Program-made: the position numbers and the translations under genes
Part shown: piece by piece, positions 15,313 to 24,490 of the stretch
How positions within the stretch are numbered: the stretch's first letter is position 1
How the letters are laid out: every line of letters begins with the position of its first letter
Notes under the pieces: model-generated
Databases searched by the model: none
What the model was told of the DNA's origin: nothing
What the model saw: the letters and a program-made list of their open reading frames with translations, nothing else
Source: Oscillospiraceae bacterium
GTDB taxonomy: Bacteria > Bacillota > Clostridia > Oscillospirales > Acutalibacteraceae
NCBI GenBank assembly: GCA_003486665.1
Contig: DNGF01000163.1
Coordinates: 8,144-34,321, forward strand
Direction: 5' to 3'
DNA: 26,178 bases

Positions 15313-17187
15313 TTGAAAAAAGTTGATTTTAAGAGTACGCTGATTAAAGGCACTCTTATGATGCTGTATGATGTTGTTGCTGTAAATTTTGCATACATAT
15401 TTGTTATGCTGCTTGGCAGCGGTCAGCAAAATTGGGATGCTATCTGGCAAAGGGCTTTGCCGGTTACGGTTATTTTTATAGTTTTATATCATGCCTTCAA
15501 AATTTATTCAAGTATGTGGGAATATGCCGGAATTCATGAGGTGTGGAATGTCGCATTGGCAACGGTCATCGGAGGAATTTCGGGAATTGCCGTTGATTTG
15601 ATTCTTTCCAGCATCGGCGGAGCTGCTTCCCAACTTAAAAACGGTTGTTTTGACGCTTTCTTTTATATTTTCGGAACTCTCGTCGCAATTATACTTGTTG
15701 CGGGAATGAGAATTATATATCGCCTTGTAAGAAGATATTACCGTGAGAGAAATCTCAAGATGGACGAAAAACTCGATCGTGTAATGATCGTCGGCGCGGG
15801 CGATATGGGAATGATCATTATTAACGAGCTTGAAGTTAACAACTATGCAAGGGGCAAACCGATTATTGCCGTAGACGACTACCCTCTTAAGGTCGGAAAA
15901 AGAATTCGCGGAATTCCTGTCAAGGGAACCTGCGATCAGATACCCGAACTTGCAAAAAAATATAACATTAACACGATAATCATGTGCCTGCCGTCGGTTG
16001 ACAGCGAAAGGCAGACGGAAATTCTCCGCATAGCGGTCAAGACAGGATGTAAGCTCAAAACCTCTCCGAGCCTTCTGGAAATGACCGATACCTCCAAGGG
16101 CGGAAGAATCAGAGATGTAAATATTACGGATCTTCTCTCAAGACCCGAAGTTGAACTGAACAGAGATGTCTGCGGATATCTTAAGGATCAGGTCGTACTT
16201 GTAACGGGCGGCGGCGGTTCTATCGGAAGCGAGCTTTGCCGTCAGGTTTCAAAATATCACCCGAAAAAAATCGTTGTGTTCGATATATATGAGAACAGCG
16301 CATATCTTCTCAAGCAGCAGCTTGACGCATATCATCACGGCAATCCCGAAATTGATATCAGGATAGGATCTGTCAGAGATCAGGCAAGACTCAGAGAGAT
16401 TTTTGAAGAGTTCCACCCGTCGATTGTTTTTCATGCGGCGGCGCATAAACACGTTCCGCTCATGGAGGACAGTCCGAAAGAAGCGGTTAAAAATAATGTT
16501 TTCGGCACATTCAATGTTGCGAGCATCGCTGTCGAATATAATGTAAAGCGTTTTGTAAACATATCATCGGACAAGGCCGTTAATCCGGCTAACGTCATGG
16601 GCGCCACAAAAAGAATTACCGAGATGATTGTGCAGTACTTTGAACGCAAATGCAAAAACAGCACGATCTTTGCCGCTGTACGCTTCGGCAATGTTCTCGG
16701 TTCAAGCGGAAGTGTAATTCCGATTTTTACAGAGCAGATTAAAAACGGCGGACCGGTTATGGTAACGCATCCGAATATAACAAGATATTTTATGACTATT
16801 CCCGAAGCCGCACAGCTTGTTGTTCAGGCAGGCGGTCTTGCAAAGGGCGGAGAAATTTTTGTTCTCGATATGGGAGAACCCGTTAAAATAGTTACTCTTG
16901 CCGAGAACCTTATCATGCTTTCGGGATATAAGCCCTATACAGAAATTGAAATCAAATTCTCCGGTCTTCGTCCGGGTGAAAAGCTCTATGAGGAGCTTGT
17001 GCTTGACGAAGAAAGCGATGAGAGAAAGATGACGGCAAACAACAAAATATTTGTTACCAAGCCTGTCGATATGGACGACAATCTCTTTGAGCAGGAGCTT
17101 GAAAAACTTAAGAAAGCCGATGAAAATGAGGTAAGAGGAATTATTAAAGAAATTGTTCCGAATTATCATGAAGCTGAAATTAATTGA
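15313..17187 (+). CDS. Membrane-bound UDP-GlcNAc 4,6-dehydratase (PglF/CapD/WbpM family)
   Basis: A 624-residue nucleotide-sugar dehydratase that makes a 4-keto-6-deoxy UDP-sugar, usually for the first sugar of a surface glycan. The N-terminal 140 residues contain about four transmembrane helices (roughly 14-36, 49-66, 77-103, 114-137). A CoA-binding-like Rossmann domain follows (VGAGDMG, 160-166). The catalytic SDR domain has TGGGGSIGSE at 298-307. The active site matches this subfamily: S419-D420-K421 and Met (M429 in NVMGATKR, K433) in place of the usual catalytic Tyr. The start codon is TTG, 9 nt after GGGGAGG. It is the first gene of the operon. Product assignment to the family is firm; the exact stereochemistry (5-epimerising or not) is not decided. 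Confidence 0.92.
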   Translation: MKKVDFKSTLIKGTLMMLYDVVAVNFAYIFVMLLGSGQQNWDAIWQRALPVTVIFIVLYHAFKIYSSMWEYAGIHEVWNVALATVIGGISGIAVDLILSSIGGAASQLKNGCFDAFFYIFGTLVAIILVAGMRIIYRLVRRYYRERNLKMDEKLDRVMIVGAGDMGMIIINELEVNNYARGKPIIAVDDYPLKVGKRIRGIPVKGTCDQIPELAKKYNINTIIMCLPSVDSERQTEILRIAVKTGCKLKTSPSLLEMTDTSKGGRIRDVNITDLLSRPEVELNRDVCGYLKDQVVLVTGGGGSIGSELCRQVSKYHPKKIVVFDIYENSAYLLKQQLDAYHHGNPEIDIRIGSVRDQARLREIFEEFHPSIVFHAAAHKHVPLMEDSPKEAVKNNVFGTFNVASIAVEYNVKRFVNISSDKAVNPANVMGATKRITEMIVQYFERKCKNSTIFAAVRFGNVLGSSGSVIPIFTEQIKNGGPVMVTHPNITRYFMTIPEAAQLVVQAGGLAKGGEIFVLDMGEPVKIVTLAENLIMLSGYKPYTEIEIKFSGLRPGEKLYEELVLDEESDERKMTANNKIFVTKPVDMDDNLFEQELEKLKKADENEVRGIIKEIVPNYHEAEIN

Positions 17188-17215
17188 TTGAATTTTTTGC
17201 GAGAGAGTGAATCGG

Positions 17216-17836
17216 GTGTATAAGTATATTAAAAGAATAATGGATTTGCTGACGGCGGTTTTGCTGGCGATATTGTTGTCGCCGCTTATGATTTTGTCGG
17301 CAATCCTTATTGCGGCAAATCGTGACGGCCCGGTTCTTTTTAAGCAAAAAAGACCGGGGAAAAACGGTAAGATATTTACGGTTTATAAGTTCAGAACGAT
17401 GTCAACAAAGCTCTGTGACGAAAATGGCAGAGAACTGAGCGATTTTGAAAGAATGACAAAAATCGGCAGAATTCTCAGAAAGACAAGCGTGGACGAGCTG
17501 CCGCAGCTTTTCAATATTATCAAGGGCGATATGAGCTTTATCGGTCCCAGGCCGCTGCTTATTGAATACCTTGATCTGTATTCGCCGGAACAGATGCGAA
17601 GACATGATGTTTTACCCGGAATCTCAGGTTGGGCGCAGGTAAACGGACGCAACACGCTGACTTGGGATGAAAAATTTTCTTATGATATTTATTATGTTGA
17701 CCATTACGGTTTTCTTATGGATATGAAAATATTTTTCAAAACCATTCAAAATGTTATTCGCCAGGACGGAATAAACAGCGGAAAAGAAAACACAATGGAA
17801 AAATTCAGCGGAAATAAAGAAACAGAGAGAGTCTGA
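17216..17836 (+). CDS. Initiating phosphoglycosyl transferase (PglC/WcaJ/EpsL family)
   Basis: A sugar-1-phosphate transferase of about 206 residues that loads the first sugar onto undecaprenyl phosphate at the inner membrane face. It has one N-terminal reentrant hydrophobic helix (IMDLLTAVLLAILLSPLMIL) with the helix-breaking Pro. The family block GPVLFKQKRPGKNGKIF follows, then the catalytic Asp-Glu dyad in TSVDELPQLFNIIKGDMSF and GPRPLL. This is the short monotopic form; large WbaP-like N-terminal helices are missing. Two GTG starts are possible: 17207 (3 residues longer) and 17216. I prefer 17216 because the purine run GAGAGAG is 8 to 9 nt upstream. The dehydratase just before it probably supplies the donor sugar, as in pgl loci. 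Confidence 0.92.
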   Translation: MYKYIKRIMDLLTAVLLAILLSPLMILSAILIAANRDGPVLFKQKRPGKNGKIFTVYKFRTMSTKLCDENGRELSDFERMTKIGRILRKTSVDELPQLFNIIKGDMSFIGPRPLLIEYLDLYSPEQMRRHDVLPGISGWAQVNGRNTLTWDEKFSYDIYYVDHYGFLMDMKIFFKTIQNVIRQDGINSGKENTMEKFSGNKETERV

Positions 17837-17854
17837 ATGAAAGGATGCTCCGTA

Positions 17855-18967
17855 ATGAAAAAAATACTTTTTGTCGCAACGGTTGCGGAACATTTTTTTT
17901 ATTTTCATTTGCCTTGTTTTAAGTTGTTTAAAGAAAAAGGGTGGCAAGTGGATGTTGCCTGCCACGGCGACAGAGAATTGCCGTATTGCGACAATAGGTT
18001 TGAAATTCCCATCAGACGCTCCCCTGCCGACAGAGAAAATTTAAAGGCATATAAAGAGCTGAAATCAATTATAAAAAACGGCGGCTACAGCATTATACAT
18101 TGCCATACTCCGATGGGTGGAATTCTTGCAAGACTTGCCGCGATGGGCGAAAGAAAAAAAGGTGTGAAGGTTATTTACACAGCCCACGGCTTTCATTTTT
18201 ATAAGGGAGCGCCGCTTCTTAACTGGCTTGTTTTTTATCCGATCGAGCTTGCTTTTTCAACGGTAACGGATTGCCTGATAACGATAAATAACGAAGACTA
18301 TGAATTTGCCAAAAAGCATTTAAAAGCAAAAAAAACAGTTAAGGTCAACGGTGTCGGTTTTAACAGCGATCTTTTTTATAAAGTGACAGATGAAGAGAAA
18401 TTAAGACTTCGCCGTGAAAAGGGCTATGATACTGATGAAACAGTCCTGATCTATGTTGCGGAGATGAATGAAAATAAGAATCAGGGAATGCTGATTCGTG
18501 CCATGCAAAGGCTGAAAAAAGCTGACGGAAAATATCGCTTGCTTTTGGTCGGAGCGGATAATTATAACGGCAGATATATCAGGCTCGCAGAAGAACTCGG
18601 AGTGTCCGACTGTGTTGAATTCCTCGGACACAGAAATGACGTGAGCGATCTTGTGCATATGAGCGATATCGCAGTGTGTTCCAGTCTTCGCGAGGGCTTG
18701 CCCGTCAATGTAATGGAGGCTATGGCGTGCGGACTTCCCGTAGTTCTTGCCGACAACAGAGGGCATCGCGAATTATGCCGTGACGGATATAACGGATATA
18801 TCATTTCACCGAACGATGATGCGGCAATGGCAGACAAAATAAGGCTGATAAATAATAATAAAGATTTGTATAATAAGCTTTCGGATAACGGTGTAAAACT
18901 TGCGGAACCTTTTTCAAAAGAAAAAGTATTAAACGAAGTGGAAACGGTTTACGATGGATATTGTTAG
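17855..18967 (+). CDS. GT4 family glycosyltransferase, EpsD-like
   Basis: A GT-B retaining glycosyltransferase (370 residues) that would add a sugar to the lipid-linked intermediate on the cytoplasmic side. Hallmarks are the N-terminal acceptor-domain block HCHTPMGGILARLAA and TAHGFHFYKGAPLLNW, and the C-terminal E-x7-E motif in REGLPVNVMEAMACGLP, which binds the nucleotide-sugar. The block TAHGFHFYKGAP is typical of the EpsD-type branch in Bacillus and clostridial exopolysaccharide clusters. ATG 17855 is preferred because AAGGA is 9 nt upstream; ATG 17837, directly after the previous stop, would add six residues (MKGCSV) and remains possible. Donor and acceptor are unknown. Confidence 0.88.
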   Translation: MKKILFVATVAEHFFYFHLPCFKLFKEKGWQVDVACHGDRELPYCDNRFEIPIRRSPADRENLKAYKELKSIIKNGGYSIIHCHTPMGGILARLAAMGERKKGVKVIYTAHGFHFYKGAPLLNWLVFYPIELAFSTVTDCLITINNEDYEFAKKHLKAKKTVKVNGVGFNSDLFYKVTDEEKLRLRREKGYDTDETVLIYVAEMNENKNQGMLIRAMQRLKKADGKYRLLLVGADNYNGRYIRLAEELGVSDCVEFLGHRNDVSDLVHMSDIAVCSSLREGLPVNVMEAMACGLPVVLADNRGHRELCRDGYNGYIISPNDDAAMADKIRLINNNKDLYNKLSDNGVKLAEPFSKEKVLNEVETVYDGYC

Positions 18968-18995
18968 AGATTTTTTCTACGGAGAAAGGAACGGA

Positions 18996-20138
18996 ATGAT
19001 TAATTTTGATTTTGACTTCTACGAAATAGTCGTTTGGGTTGCCACGTTTGCGATGTGTCTTATTGCAATGGCAGCTCGTTCGTTTCCGCTCAAGGCACAA
19101 GGAGGTCTTGGTCAGCCGTTACCTAATCCTATCGCCGCTATCTTTCCGATTGCCTTTTATGTTTCATTCGCAGGACTCAGAAGAACTATCGGAGATACCT
19201 ATTTTTATATGTATTCCTTTCAGGGAATGCCGGATGAAAATGAAGTTTCGCTGTCAATGATAACCGAAGGCAGAATGTTTGAATTTATTCAGAATATTAT
19301 CAGAAATCATACGGATGATCCGCAGATTTTGATTTTTATTTGTGCCGTAATTGCATTGGTTCCGCCGCTGCTGATTTTTTATTTTTATTCATCGCCGTTT
19401 GAATTGTCTATTTATATGTTTGTTGCATACGGATATCTCGGCGGAATGATGGACGGAATGCGCCAATATATGGCCGCGGCAATAATTTTGCTCGGAACAA
19501 AATTCCTTTTTTCGATGAAACGCGGAGCGTTTTTTAAATATGCCATTTTCGTTATACTGGCGTACTGGATGCACAGCAGTGCCATAATAATGTTAGTCGT
19601 GTTTTTTATTGTACGCAGAAAGGCGTGGAAAAGAAGCTCCTATATAATCGTATTGGGCAGTGTTATTGTAACGGTTTGCTTTGACGCTATACTGCCTTCG
19701 TTTTTAAATGCACTTAGAGATACAAGCTATGCGGCATATGCCGATAACGGTTGGTTTACCGAGGGTAAAGAGGGCGGAAGCAGCTTGTTCAGGGCTGTCG
19801 TTGCCGCAGCACCGATTGTTGTTGCTTACCTTAACCGTGAGAGAATGAATAAGCTCGGACATATCGGAGATATTCTGATAAATATGGCGTTCCTCAACAT
19901 GGCAGTATACATTGTTGCCAGCTATAACTGGATTTTTGCAAGACTGGGAATTTACTTGCAGCCGTTTTTCATTATCTTTACGGGATGGGTTGTTTTCTAT
20001 GCCGTTAAGCAAAAGGATCGCGCGATATACACAACCGGACTTGTTTTATTGTTCTTCCTATATTCACGATTTATGGCATATCAGATTTATATGTATCAAT
20101 CAGATTATTTCCTACCGGGAAGAAAACTTTTCAGATGA
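18996..20138 (+). CDS. EpsG-family membrane protein, probable polysaccharide polymerase
   Basis: A 380-residue polytopic membrane protein of the EpsG type, functionally equivalent to Wzy polymerases. About ten hydrophobic helices can be seen, with the conserved pattern FAGLRRTIGDTYFYMYSF after the second helix and GMMDGMRQYMAAAIILLG in the middle, followed by AYWMHSSAIIMLVVFF. These Arg, Asp, Gln and His residues are family markers. ATG 18996 is chosen because GGAGAAAGGA precedes it; an ATG at 18954 would overlap the previous gene by 14 nt and lacks a good ribosome binding site. It would join repeat units on the outer face of the membrane. The call is by pattern and context. Confidence 0.85.
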   Translation: MINFDFDFYEIVVWVATFAMCLIAMAARSFPLKAQGGLGQPLPNPIAAIFPIAFYVSFAGLRRTIGDTYFYMYSFQGMPDENEVSLSMITEGRMFEFIQNIIRNHTDDPQILIFICAVIALVPPLLIFYFYSSPFELSIYMFVAYGYLGGMMDGMRQYMAAAIILLGTKFLFSMKRGAFFKYAIFVILAYWMHSSAIIMLVVFFIVRRKAWKRSSYIIVLGSVIVTVCFDAILPSFLNALRDTSYAAYADNGWFTEGKEGGSSLFRAVVAAAPIVVAYLNRERMNKLGHIGDILINMAFLNMAVYIVASYNWIFARLGIYLQPFFIIFTGWVVFYAVKQKDRAIYTTGLVLLFFLYSRFMAYQIYMYQSDYFLPGRKLFR

Positions 20139-20148
20139 GGATTTTATA

Positions 20149-21297
20149 ATGAAGTATTTTATGTTTAATCATGCCGGCAGCAAAAACCATGGCTGCGAGG
20201 CGCTTGTCAGAGGTACTGTCAACATTATTGAAAACAGTGACGAAAAGGCGGAATTTATTCTTTCTTCAAATGATGCCGAAGCAGATAAAATAATTAAGGG
20301 TGTTGAAGTGAAGCCGGCAGTTCGTAGAGAGCTGACAATTCCCGAAAAAATAATTGCCGTGATGGATTTGAAAATAAACAAGTCCGAGGAGTATGCACTT
20401 GAAAAAATGTATTCGCCGATTGTGTCCGATGCAGAGAAAAGCGACATTTGTCTTTCTGTAGGCGGTGATACATATTGCTACGGGGATAATCACGGAATTC
20501 GTGTGTTGACAAGAGAGCTTAAAAAAGCAGGGAAGAAAACAGTGCTTTGGGGTGCCTCGATCGGCGCAGAGGATCTCTCTGACGAAAAGCTTGAAAGTCT
20601 TGCCGATTTTGACGCAATCTTTGCAAGAGAGCCGATTACATATGAGCTTCTGAAAGAGAAAGCAGCAAATGATAATATATACTTATATTCCGATCCGGCC
20701 TTTTGCTTAGAAAGGGCAGATGTAGAGCCGATAGAGGGCTTTACAAGAGAAAACACGCTCGGATTTAATATAAGTCCCCTTATCACAAAGGGCGATCCGA
20801 AAAAAAGAGAAATCGTCGAGGATTTTATAAGCTTTGTATTTAAAAACACAACAATGAAAATAATGCTTATTCCTCATGTTGTCGAGGATAACAATAACGA
20901 CTATGATTATATGAAGCCCTTCTATGACAAATTTGCCGACACGGGCAGAATAACGATTTTGCCGCCGACTTTTGACGCAAGACAGTATAAGGGTTATATT
21001 GCACATACAAGATTTTTTATCGGCGCAAGAACCCACGCAACCATTGCCGCATATTCAAGCGGAGTACCCACGGTTGCTCTCGGTTACAGCGTTAAAGCGA
21101 GGGGAATTGCAAAGGACATTTTCGGTGAAGAGAAATACGTTCTGAATTTCGGCTCAATGACTGACGCCGAGCCGTTAAAAAAAGAATTCTTAAAAATGGT
21201 TGTGAACGAGAACGACATCAGAGGTGAGCTTATGAGAAGTATTCCTCTGAGAATGAGAAGTGCCATGGAAGCGGGAGAAACGCTTCAGAAAATCTGA
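20149..21297 (+). CDS. Polysaccharide pyruvyl transferase family protein
   Basis: A 382-residue member of the pyruvyl transferase family (PF04230; CsaB, WcaK, EpsI/EpsO), which transfers pyruvate from phosphoenolpyruvate to a sugar, making an acidic ketal. Visible family features are the N-terminal KNHGCEALVRGTV, SVGGDTYCYGDN, LWGASIGAEDL, and the C-terminal block FIGARTHATIAAYSSGVPTVALGYS. This has the GT-B-like fold expected for the family. ATG 20149 is 8 nt after GAGG. The frame is open further upstream to 19912, but that part lies inside epsG and is not coding. In this operon it would give the repeat unit a negative charge; some relatives have other activities, so the reaction is inferred. 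Confidence 0.88.
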   Translation: MKYFMFNHAGSKNHGCEALVRGTVNIIENSDEKAEFILSSNDAEADKIIKGVEVKPAVRRELTIPEKIIAVMDLKINKSEEYALEKMYSPIVSDAEKSDICLSVGGDTYCYGDNHGIRVLTRELKKAGKKTVLWGASIGAEDLSDEKLESLADFDAIFAREPITYELLKEKAANDNIYLYSDPAFCLERADVEPIEGFTRENTLGFNISPLITKGDPKKREIVEDFISFVFKNTTMKIMLIPHVVEDNNNDYDYMKPFYDKFADTGRITILPPTFDARQYKGYIAHTRFFIGARTHATIAAYSSGVPTVALGYSVKARGIAKDIFGEEKYVLNFGSMTDAEPLKKEFLKMVVNENDIRGELMRSIPLRMRSAMEAGETLQKI

Positions 21298-21310
21298 CGG
21301 GAGTGGTAGC

Positions 21311-22498
21311 TTGAAAAAGCAAATACTTTTTGTTATTCCCTCAATGCGAAGCGGAGGCGCAGAAAAAAGTCTGCTGACAGTGCTTACACTTTTTGACTAT
21401 GATAAATACGATGTGGACTTGCTTTGTTTTCGCCATGACGGATTGTTCTTTGAGAAAATTCCCGACAGCGTCAACATAATCGGCGGTAACGAAAGCTATG
21501 AGATGTTTGACGGTGACGCGGTTGCGGCGGTAAAATATTTCCTGAAAAAAGGAATGTTCTCCTCGGCGGCAGACAGATGGAAGTATTCAAAAATTTCAGC
21601 TGAAAATGACAATGAAAAAGCCGAGGAACAACAGTGGAAATATTTAAAAAAACAGCTTCCGAAAATTAATAAAAAATACGACTGTGCAATAGGATATCTT
21701 GAGGGAAATGCAAACCGTTTTGTTGTTGAAAACGTAAATGCTTCGCGAAAAATATGTTATGTTCATAATGATATTGAAAAGCTTGGACTCAGTATAAAAA
21801 TTTGCAGAAAAACATTTGAAAAAGCAGATGAAATTGTGACCGTTTCCGAGAAGTGCTTGCAAAGTCTGTTACATAATTTTCCGGAGTTCACAGAAAAACT
21901 TTGCGTTGTTGAAAACATAACAAGCGGAGAAATTATAAAAAAAGAAAGTGCAAGATTTAATGCGTATCCCGACCGAAACAGTGATATAATTATTTGTACG
22001 GTCGGCAGATTTTTTGAGCAGAAGAATATTTCTCTTGCCGTTGACGCTTGCGCCGAGCTTGTACGCAGAAAGAAAAAAGTTAAATGGTATCATATCGGTG
22101 ACGGACCGTTAAAAGAACAGATTAAGAATCAAATTTCCGACAGCGGACTTGATAATGTCTTTATTCTGCTCGGAGAAAAATCGGAGCCGTACCCGTATAT
22201 CGGACAATGCGACATCTATGTTCAGCCGTCCCTTTATGAGGGTAAATCAATTGCGATTGATGAAGCAAAATGTCTTTGCCGTCCGATAGTGGTTACGGAT
22301 TTTTCGACAGTCCGCGATCAGATTAATAACGGCGTTAACGGAATTGTTTGTCAAATGAATAAAATTGATATGGCTGATAAAATAGAAAAGCTTATAGACC
22401 GATCGGAAGAAAGGGAAAAGCTGAGTGAGAATCTGAAAAAAGAAAAGATCGGTAATGAAGAGGAATTGAATAAACTTTATAATATAATTAACGGGTGA
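21311..22498 (+). CDS. GT4 family glycosyltransferase
   Basis: A 395-residue GT-B glycosyltransferase with TTG as the probable start: GGGAGTGG is 5 to 7 nt upstream and the protein then begins MKKQILFVIPSMRSGGAEKS, the normal opening of GT4 enzymes. The C-terminal domain has TVGRFFEQKN, the GDGPLK stretch and the E-x7-E motif in PSLYEGKSIAIDEAKCL. It differs clearly from the EpsD-like enzyme upstream and likely adds a different sugar. It starts 13 nt after the pyruvyl transferase and ends 10 nt before the GH88/105-like gene. Donor unknown. Codon use is AT-richer than the glycogen genes, as is common for exopolysaccharide transferases. Confidence 0.88.
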   Translation: MKKQILFVIPSMRSGGAEKSLLTVLTLFDYDKYDVDLLCFRHDGLFFEKIPDSVNIIGGNESYEMFDGDAVAAVKYFLKKGMFSSAADRWKYSKISAENDNEKAEEQQWKYLKKQLPKINKKYDCAIGYLEGNANRFVVENVNASRKICYVHNDIEKLGLSIKICRKTFEKADEIVTVSEKCLQSLLHNFPEFTEKLCVVENITSGEIIKKESARFNAYPDRNSDIIICTVGRFFEQKNISLAVDACAELVRRKKKVKWYHIGDGPLKEQIKNQISDSGLDNVFILLGEKSEPYPYIGQCDIYVQPSLYEGKSIAIDEAKCLCRPIVVTDFSTVRDQINNGVNGIVCQMNKIDMADKIEKLIDRSEEREKLSENLKKEKIGNEEELNKLYNIING

Positions 22499-22508
22499 GG
22501 CAAATCAA

Positions 22509-23672
22509 ATGACTATAATTGTGATACTGCTTTTAATTGTAATAGCTGTTCTCGGCTATGATAGGTGGGAAGAATTTTTTACATGGCTCGGACGTATAAA
22601 AATCGGACAGCTTGCCGAATCCGAGTGGCATAAAAAAACACGGAAAATCCTTCTGCGTTGGATGGAAAAAGGTGCGCCTGAGGTTTTAATAAATGACAAC
22701 AGAAAAATCAGCTTTATAAAAAAGATAAATGACTACGGAAAAATTACTTCCGTGATGTATTGGCAGGACGCCTCTCTTTTGAAAGCGGCAAACGGCATGG
22801 ATGAAAATGTTGAAACGGAAGTCAGACTCCTTGCAACGAGATACATTCCGGTAGAAGACGGTGAATGGAAGGTTTTGCCGAAAAGAATGGACAGTGCAAT
22901 GCTTTGCTATGAGCTTTTGTCAAGCAAGTATGTTGACAGCAAAGAGATCAAGCCTGCGATGGAGAATGCCGCATATATGCTTAAGATTTCTGCGGAAAAG
23001 AACGGTACGATCCCGTATAACGAGTCTTTTCCGAAATACAGGCTTGTTGACACGGTGGGAATGGCTTGTCCGTTTCTTATAAAATATGCTATTACTTATA
23101 ATGAAAAAGAGTATATTGATCTTGCCGTTAAACAAATAAGAGAATACCGTGAAAACGGAATTGATAAAACAACAAAACTTCCTTTCCATGGCTTTTGCGA
23201 AGGCTCGCTTGAACCGCTTGGCATATGCGGTTGGGGCAGAGGATGTGCCTGGTGGGGAATCGGACTCGTTGACAGCTTGCGTGCCTTGCTCGAAACAGAC
23301 GGATACAACAAGGAAAAGGCTGAACTTCTTAAAATTTCAATGGAGTTTTTTGAAGCCTTGAAGAAATATATTCATGATGACGGTACCGTTGACAGAATAG
23401 TGATAAGCTTTTCAACGCAGGACAGCTCGGCGTGTGCGATGCTTGCATATTGCTATGCTTATCTGGCAGATCTGTTAAAAAACGAAGAATATAAAGAGCT
23501 TGCACTCAAGATGAGGGAAAAACTCAGGTCCGTAACAAGAAGAAACGGAATTGTGGATTTTTCACAGGGTGACACACACGGAATCGGCTTTTATTCGGAA
23601 AAGCTTTGCATTGTGCCTGCCGCACAGGGCTTTGCGATTGCTGCCGACAATATATTGAACAAAGAGCAATAA
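22509..23672 (+). CDS. Membrane-anchored GH88/GH105-like glycoside hydrolase
   Basis: A 387-residue protein with an N-terminal transmembrane anchor (residues 2-16) and an (alpha/alpha)6 catalytic domain resembling unsaturated glucuronyl/rhamnogalacturonyl hydrolases. Supporting motifs are VDTVGMACPFL near 180-190 with the candidate catalytic Asp (D181), FHGF (H227), the WGRGCAWWGIGLVDSL block at 242-257 and TQDSSACAMLAY near 303-314. Enzymes of these families hydrate 4,5-unsaturated uronic acids left by lyases. The anchor lacks a signal-peptidase site, so the domain probably faces the outside or stays membrane-tethered. ATG 22509 follows GAGG by 8 nt. Its place inside a synthesis operon suggests trimming or turnover of the same polymer, but no polysaccharide lyase is seen nearby. 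Family level call is moderately sure. Confidence 0.77.
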   Translation: MTIIVILLLIVIAVLGYDRWEEFFTWLGRIKIGQLAESEWHKKTRKILLRWMEKGAPEVLINDNRKISFIKKINDYGKITSVMYWQDASLLKAANGMDENVETEVRLLATRYIPVEDGEWKVLPKRMDSAMLCYELLSSKYVDSKEIKPAMENAAYMLKISAEKNGTIPYNESFPKYRLVDTVGMACPFLIKYAITYNEKEYIDLAVKQIREYRENGIDKTTKLPFHGFCEGSLEPLGICGWGRGCAWWGIGLVDSLRALLETDGYNKEKAELLKISMEFFEALKKYIHDDGTVDRIVISFSTQDSSACAMLAYCYAYLADLLKNEEYKELALKMREKLRSVTRRNGIVDFSQGDTHGIGFYSEKLCIVPAAQGFAIAADNILNKEQ

Positions 23673-23700
23673 GAGTTATTTTGACAAAGGATGGCTTGAT

Positions 23701-24459
23701 ATGATTGATTTGCATTGCCACATTCTTCCGGGAATGGATGACGGATCTAAAAATATGGATATGTCCGTGCAAATGTGCAGAATTGCCGGGCAAAACGGAA
23801 TTAAACATATTGTTTGCACTCCGCATATAACTACGATGGGCGATATAGATAATTTTGTCAGAGTCAGAAATGATAAGATCAGGGAGCTTCAGGGTATTGT
23901 CCGAAACCTTGATCTCGGAATAACGCTTTATCCCGGAGCGGAGATATATGTTGATGACGATATTTTCTTTGCAACGGATCTCAAAAGACTTGCAATTAAC
24001 GGCAGCCGATATGTTCTCATTGAATTTGCATTTAAGAATGTTTCGATGAAAAGAATAATAGGATATCTCAACACAATTATTGACATGGGACTTATACCCA
24101 TAATTGCTCATCCGGAGAGATACGAGTATTTTCAGTTTGATTATGACGCGGTCAATGCTTTAATAAGAAACGGAGTTCTGTTCCAGATAAATGCCTCCAG
24201 CCTTGCAAGCCTTGACGGACCGCAGGAATTTGAGCTTGCTTATGCGATGGCATATGCCGGCGCAGCGTCGTTTATTGCGACGGATGCTCATTCGACCCAC
24301 TACAGAATGAACGATCTTATGAAAATGATGAATTTCTTCCCTCCCGATATCAGTCAGTTCAATATGCAGATGATGGTTCATGATGCAGCAAAATGCGTGC
24401 TTACAAACAAGGAAGTTCCGCTCGTAAACAGAGGAGAAATATACAAAAGGGGCTTTTGA
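23701..24459 (+). CDS. CpsB/CapC/YwqE-type PHP tyrosine-protein phosphatase
   Basis: A 252-residue manganese-dependent phosphatase of the PHP superfamily that removes phosphate from the autophosphorylated tyrosine kinase of capsule systems. The metal ligands are visible in order: H5 and H7 in DLHCHILPGMDDGS, H42 in CTPH, E81 (YPGAEIY), E108 (LIEFA), H137 in AHPERY, D195 and H197 in ATDAHS. No signal peptide. ATG 23701 is 9 nt after AAAGGA. The gene directly precedes the tyrosine kinase, its expected substrate. The 55-nt gap between them contains a strong promoter, so phosphatase and kinase may be expressed at different levels. Confidence 0.94.
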   Translation: MIDLHCHILPGMDDGSKNMDMSVQMCRIAGQNGIKHIVCTPHITTMGDIDNFVRVRNDKIRELQGIVRNLDLGITLYPGAEIYVDDDIFFATDLKRLAINGSRYVLIEFAFKNVSMKRIIGYLNTIIDMGLIPIIAHPERYEYFQFDYDAVNALIRNGVLFQINASSLASLDGPQEFELAYAMAYAGAASFIATDAHSTHYRMNDLMKMMNFFPPDISQFNMQMMVHDAAKCVLTNKEVPLVNRGEIYKRGF

Positions 24460-24461
24460 TG

Positions 24462-24490
24462 TTGACTAATTGCAAATTTTAAACTATAAT
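24462..24490 (+). promoter_or_regulatory. Near-consensus promoter immediately upstream of the tyrosine kinase
   Basis: TTGACT at 24462-24467 and a perfect TATAAT at 24485-24490, spaced exactly 17 nt, lie 3 nt after the phosphatase stop. The predicted transcript would begin near 24497, leaving a leader of only about 18 nt. This is the best promoter match in the window. It would allow the kinase to be made independently of the operon promoter at 15220-15248. Confidence 0.72.

Noticed and set aside
19912..20148. Upstream extension of the pyruvyl transferase gene
   Set aside because: It overlaps the EpsG-type gene in another frame; ATG 20149 has a good ribosome binding site and the family-typical N-terminus.
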